A DNA stretch of 6,706 bases from an uncultured Collinsella sp. (GTDB lineage: Bacteria > Actinomycetota > Coriobacteriia > Coriobacteriales > Coriobacteriaceae), in NCBI GenBank assembly GCA_900552705.1, contig USAX01000104.1, positions 1-6,706 on the forward strand, given 5' to 3'. How positions within the stretch are numbered: the first letter of the stretch is position 1; each line of letters opens with the position of its first letter. Positions 5,741 to 6,706 of this stretch are shown piece by piece. A program made the position numbers and the translations under genes. The notes beneath the pieces were generated by a model that searched no databases, had not been told where the DNA came from, and saw only the letters and a program-made list of their open reading frames with translations.

Positions 5741-6706
5741 ATGAAACAGTACACGGTTGCTATTTTGGGCGCGACGGGAGCCGTGGGCACCCAGATGCTC
5801 GAGTGCCTTAACGAGCAGGAGTTCCCGGTCGGCAAGCTCAAGCTGCTGGCAAGTGCACGCTCCGCGGGCAAGACCGTCGAGTTCCGCGGCGAGCAGATCG
5901 TGATCGAAGAGGCTTGTCCCGAGGCCTTTGAGGGTTGTGACATTGTGCTTGGAGCCGCCGGCGACGACATCGCGAAGGAGCTACTGCCCGAGGCCGTCAA
6001 GCGCGGCGCCGTCGTGGTCGACAACAGCCATGCCTTCCGTATGGATCCCGAGGTGCCGCTGGTTGTGCCTGAGATCAATGCCGACGACATCAAGTGGCAT
6101 CACGGCCTTATCGCCAATCCCAACTGCGCGACCATCATCGGCCTGGTTCCTACGTGGCCGCTGCATCAGCTCGCCGGCGTGAAGCGCATGATCGTCTCGA
6201 CGTATCAGGCGGCTTCGGGTGCCGGCGCTCCCGGTATGGCCGAGCTCGAGGCTCAGCTGGCCGCCCTGGGTCGCGGCGAGGAGATTCCCGAGCCGCGTGC
6301 ATTTGCCGCCCAGCTGGCGAGCAACCTGATTCCGCAGATTGGCGGCGTCAAGGAGGAGGGCTTTACCTCCGAGGAGATGAAGCTGCAAAACGAGGGCCGT
6401 AAGATCATGCATCTGCCCGAGCTGCGCGTGAACTGCACCTGCGTGCGCGTGCCCGTGCTGCGTTCGCACTCCGAGAGCATTACGCTCGAGTTTGAGCGCG
6501 ATATTACGGTCGAGGAGGCCCGTGCTGCGCTGGCTGCCGCTCCCGGCGTCAAGCTGGTTGACGATCTGGGTGCCGAGGGTGCACACGACCGCTTCCCCAT
6601 GCCGATGGATACGTCCGACCAGGACCTGATTTGGGTCGGCCGCGTGCGTCGCGACATCTCGAACCCCGAGGCCGCGCGCGGCATCACCTTCTGGTGCTGC
6701 GGCGAC
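5741..6706 (+). CDS. asd: Aspartate-semialdehyde dehydrogenase, 3' end cut
   Basis: This enzyme uses NADPH to reduce 4-aspartyl phosphate, the aspartokinase product, to aspartate 4-semialdehyde, the branch point between lysine and homoserine-derived amino acids. The frame is open for 322 codons to the window edge; about 30 C-terminal residues are missing compared with family members near 350-360. The N-terminal Rossmann motif is GATGAVGTQML (10-20). VVVDNSHAFRMDPEVPLVVPEIN (91-113) is typical of the Gram-positive-type enzyme. The nucleophile is C129 in ANPNCAT (126-131 region). Q156 in STYQAASG (153-160), R236 in CVRVPV (234-239) and H243 match the substrate-binding and acid/base residues of the family. 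It lies 174 bp after the aspartokinase gene on the same strand, behind a terminator. Confidence 0.96.
   Translation, partial: MKQYTVAILGATGAVGTQMLECLNEQEFPVGKLKLLASARSAGKTVEFRGEQIVIEEACPEAFEGCDIVLGAAGDDIAKELLPEAVKRGAVVVDNSHAFRMDPEVPLVVPEINADDIKWHHGLIANPNCATIIGLVPTWPLHQLAGVKRMIVSTYQAASGAGAPGMAELEAQLAALGRGEEIPEPRAFAAQLASNLIPQIGGVKEEGFTSEEMKLQNEGRKIMHLPELRVNCTCVRVPVLRSHSESITLEFERDITVEEARAALAAAPGVKLVDDLGAEGAHDRFPMPMDTSDQDLIWVGRVRRDISNPEAARGITFWCCGD

Noticed and set aside
5981..6586. 201-codon open frame on the - strand opposite asd
   Set aside because: asd is unambiguous on the + strand with its catalytic Cys, Gln, Arg and His; the antisense frame shows no domain.
1..6706. CRISPR array, tRNA or rRNA genes, transposase or phage genes
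   Set aside because: No regularly spaced repeats, tRNA cloverleaf, rRNA sequence or mobile-element protein was seen in any part of the window.

Overview
The window reads as an ordinary chromosomal segment of a GC-rich bacterium. Codons favour G/C in the third position, most Shine-Dalgarno sequences are strong, and intergenic gaps are short and full of hairpins. The protein set and its style (a clostridial-like monofunctional aspartokinase, a 505-residue threonine synthase) and the hairpin-rich gaps resemble gut Actinobacteria of the class Coriobacteriia, for example Collinsella or a relative. That placement is recalled resemblance and not the result of a search.

Layout. On the + strand, the 3' part of an MTA/SAH nucleosidase gene (1-611) is followed after 37 bp by the ribosome-assembly GTPase gene engB (649-1239). 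A 236-bp convergent gap then holds a 183-bp imperfect palindrome (1300-1482) whose right foot includes the stop codon of thrB. The - strand carries thrC (4074 to 2557) followed by thrB (2357 to 1476). The 199 bp between them hold an intrinsic terminator just after thrC and a second long palindrome just upstream of the thrB ribosome binding site. Divergent from thrC, the + strand carries an aspartokinase gene (4178-5566), a perfect 12-bp-stem hairpin, a tandem 11-mer, a strong intrinsic terminator (5639-5670), and asd (5741 to beyond the window end).

Function. Four of the five steps from aspartate to threonine are encoded here: aspartokinase, aspartate-semialdehyde dehydrogenase, homoserine kinase and threonine synthase. 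Homoserine dehydrogenase is not in the window. Lysine and methionine synthesis branch from the same intermediates. The MTA/SAH nucleosidase belongs to methionine/SAM recycling. EngB is unrelated housekeeping.

No novel enzyme system, CRISPR array, phage or transposase gene, tRNA or rRNA was found. What deserves a second look is non-coding: two long palindromes and one shorter one in the gaps. The most notable is at the end of thrB, where all three arm mismatches become G-U wobbles in the thrB-sense transcript.
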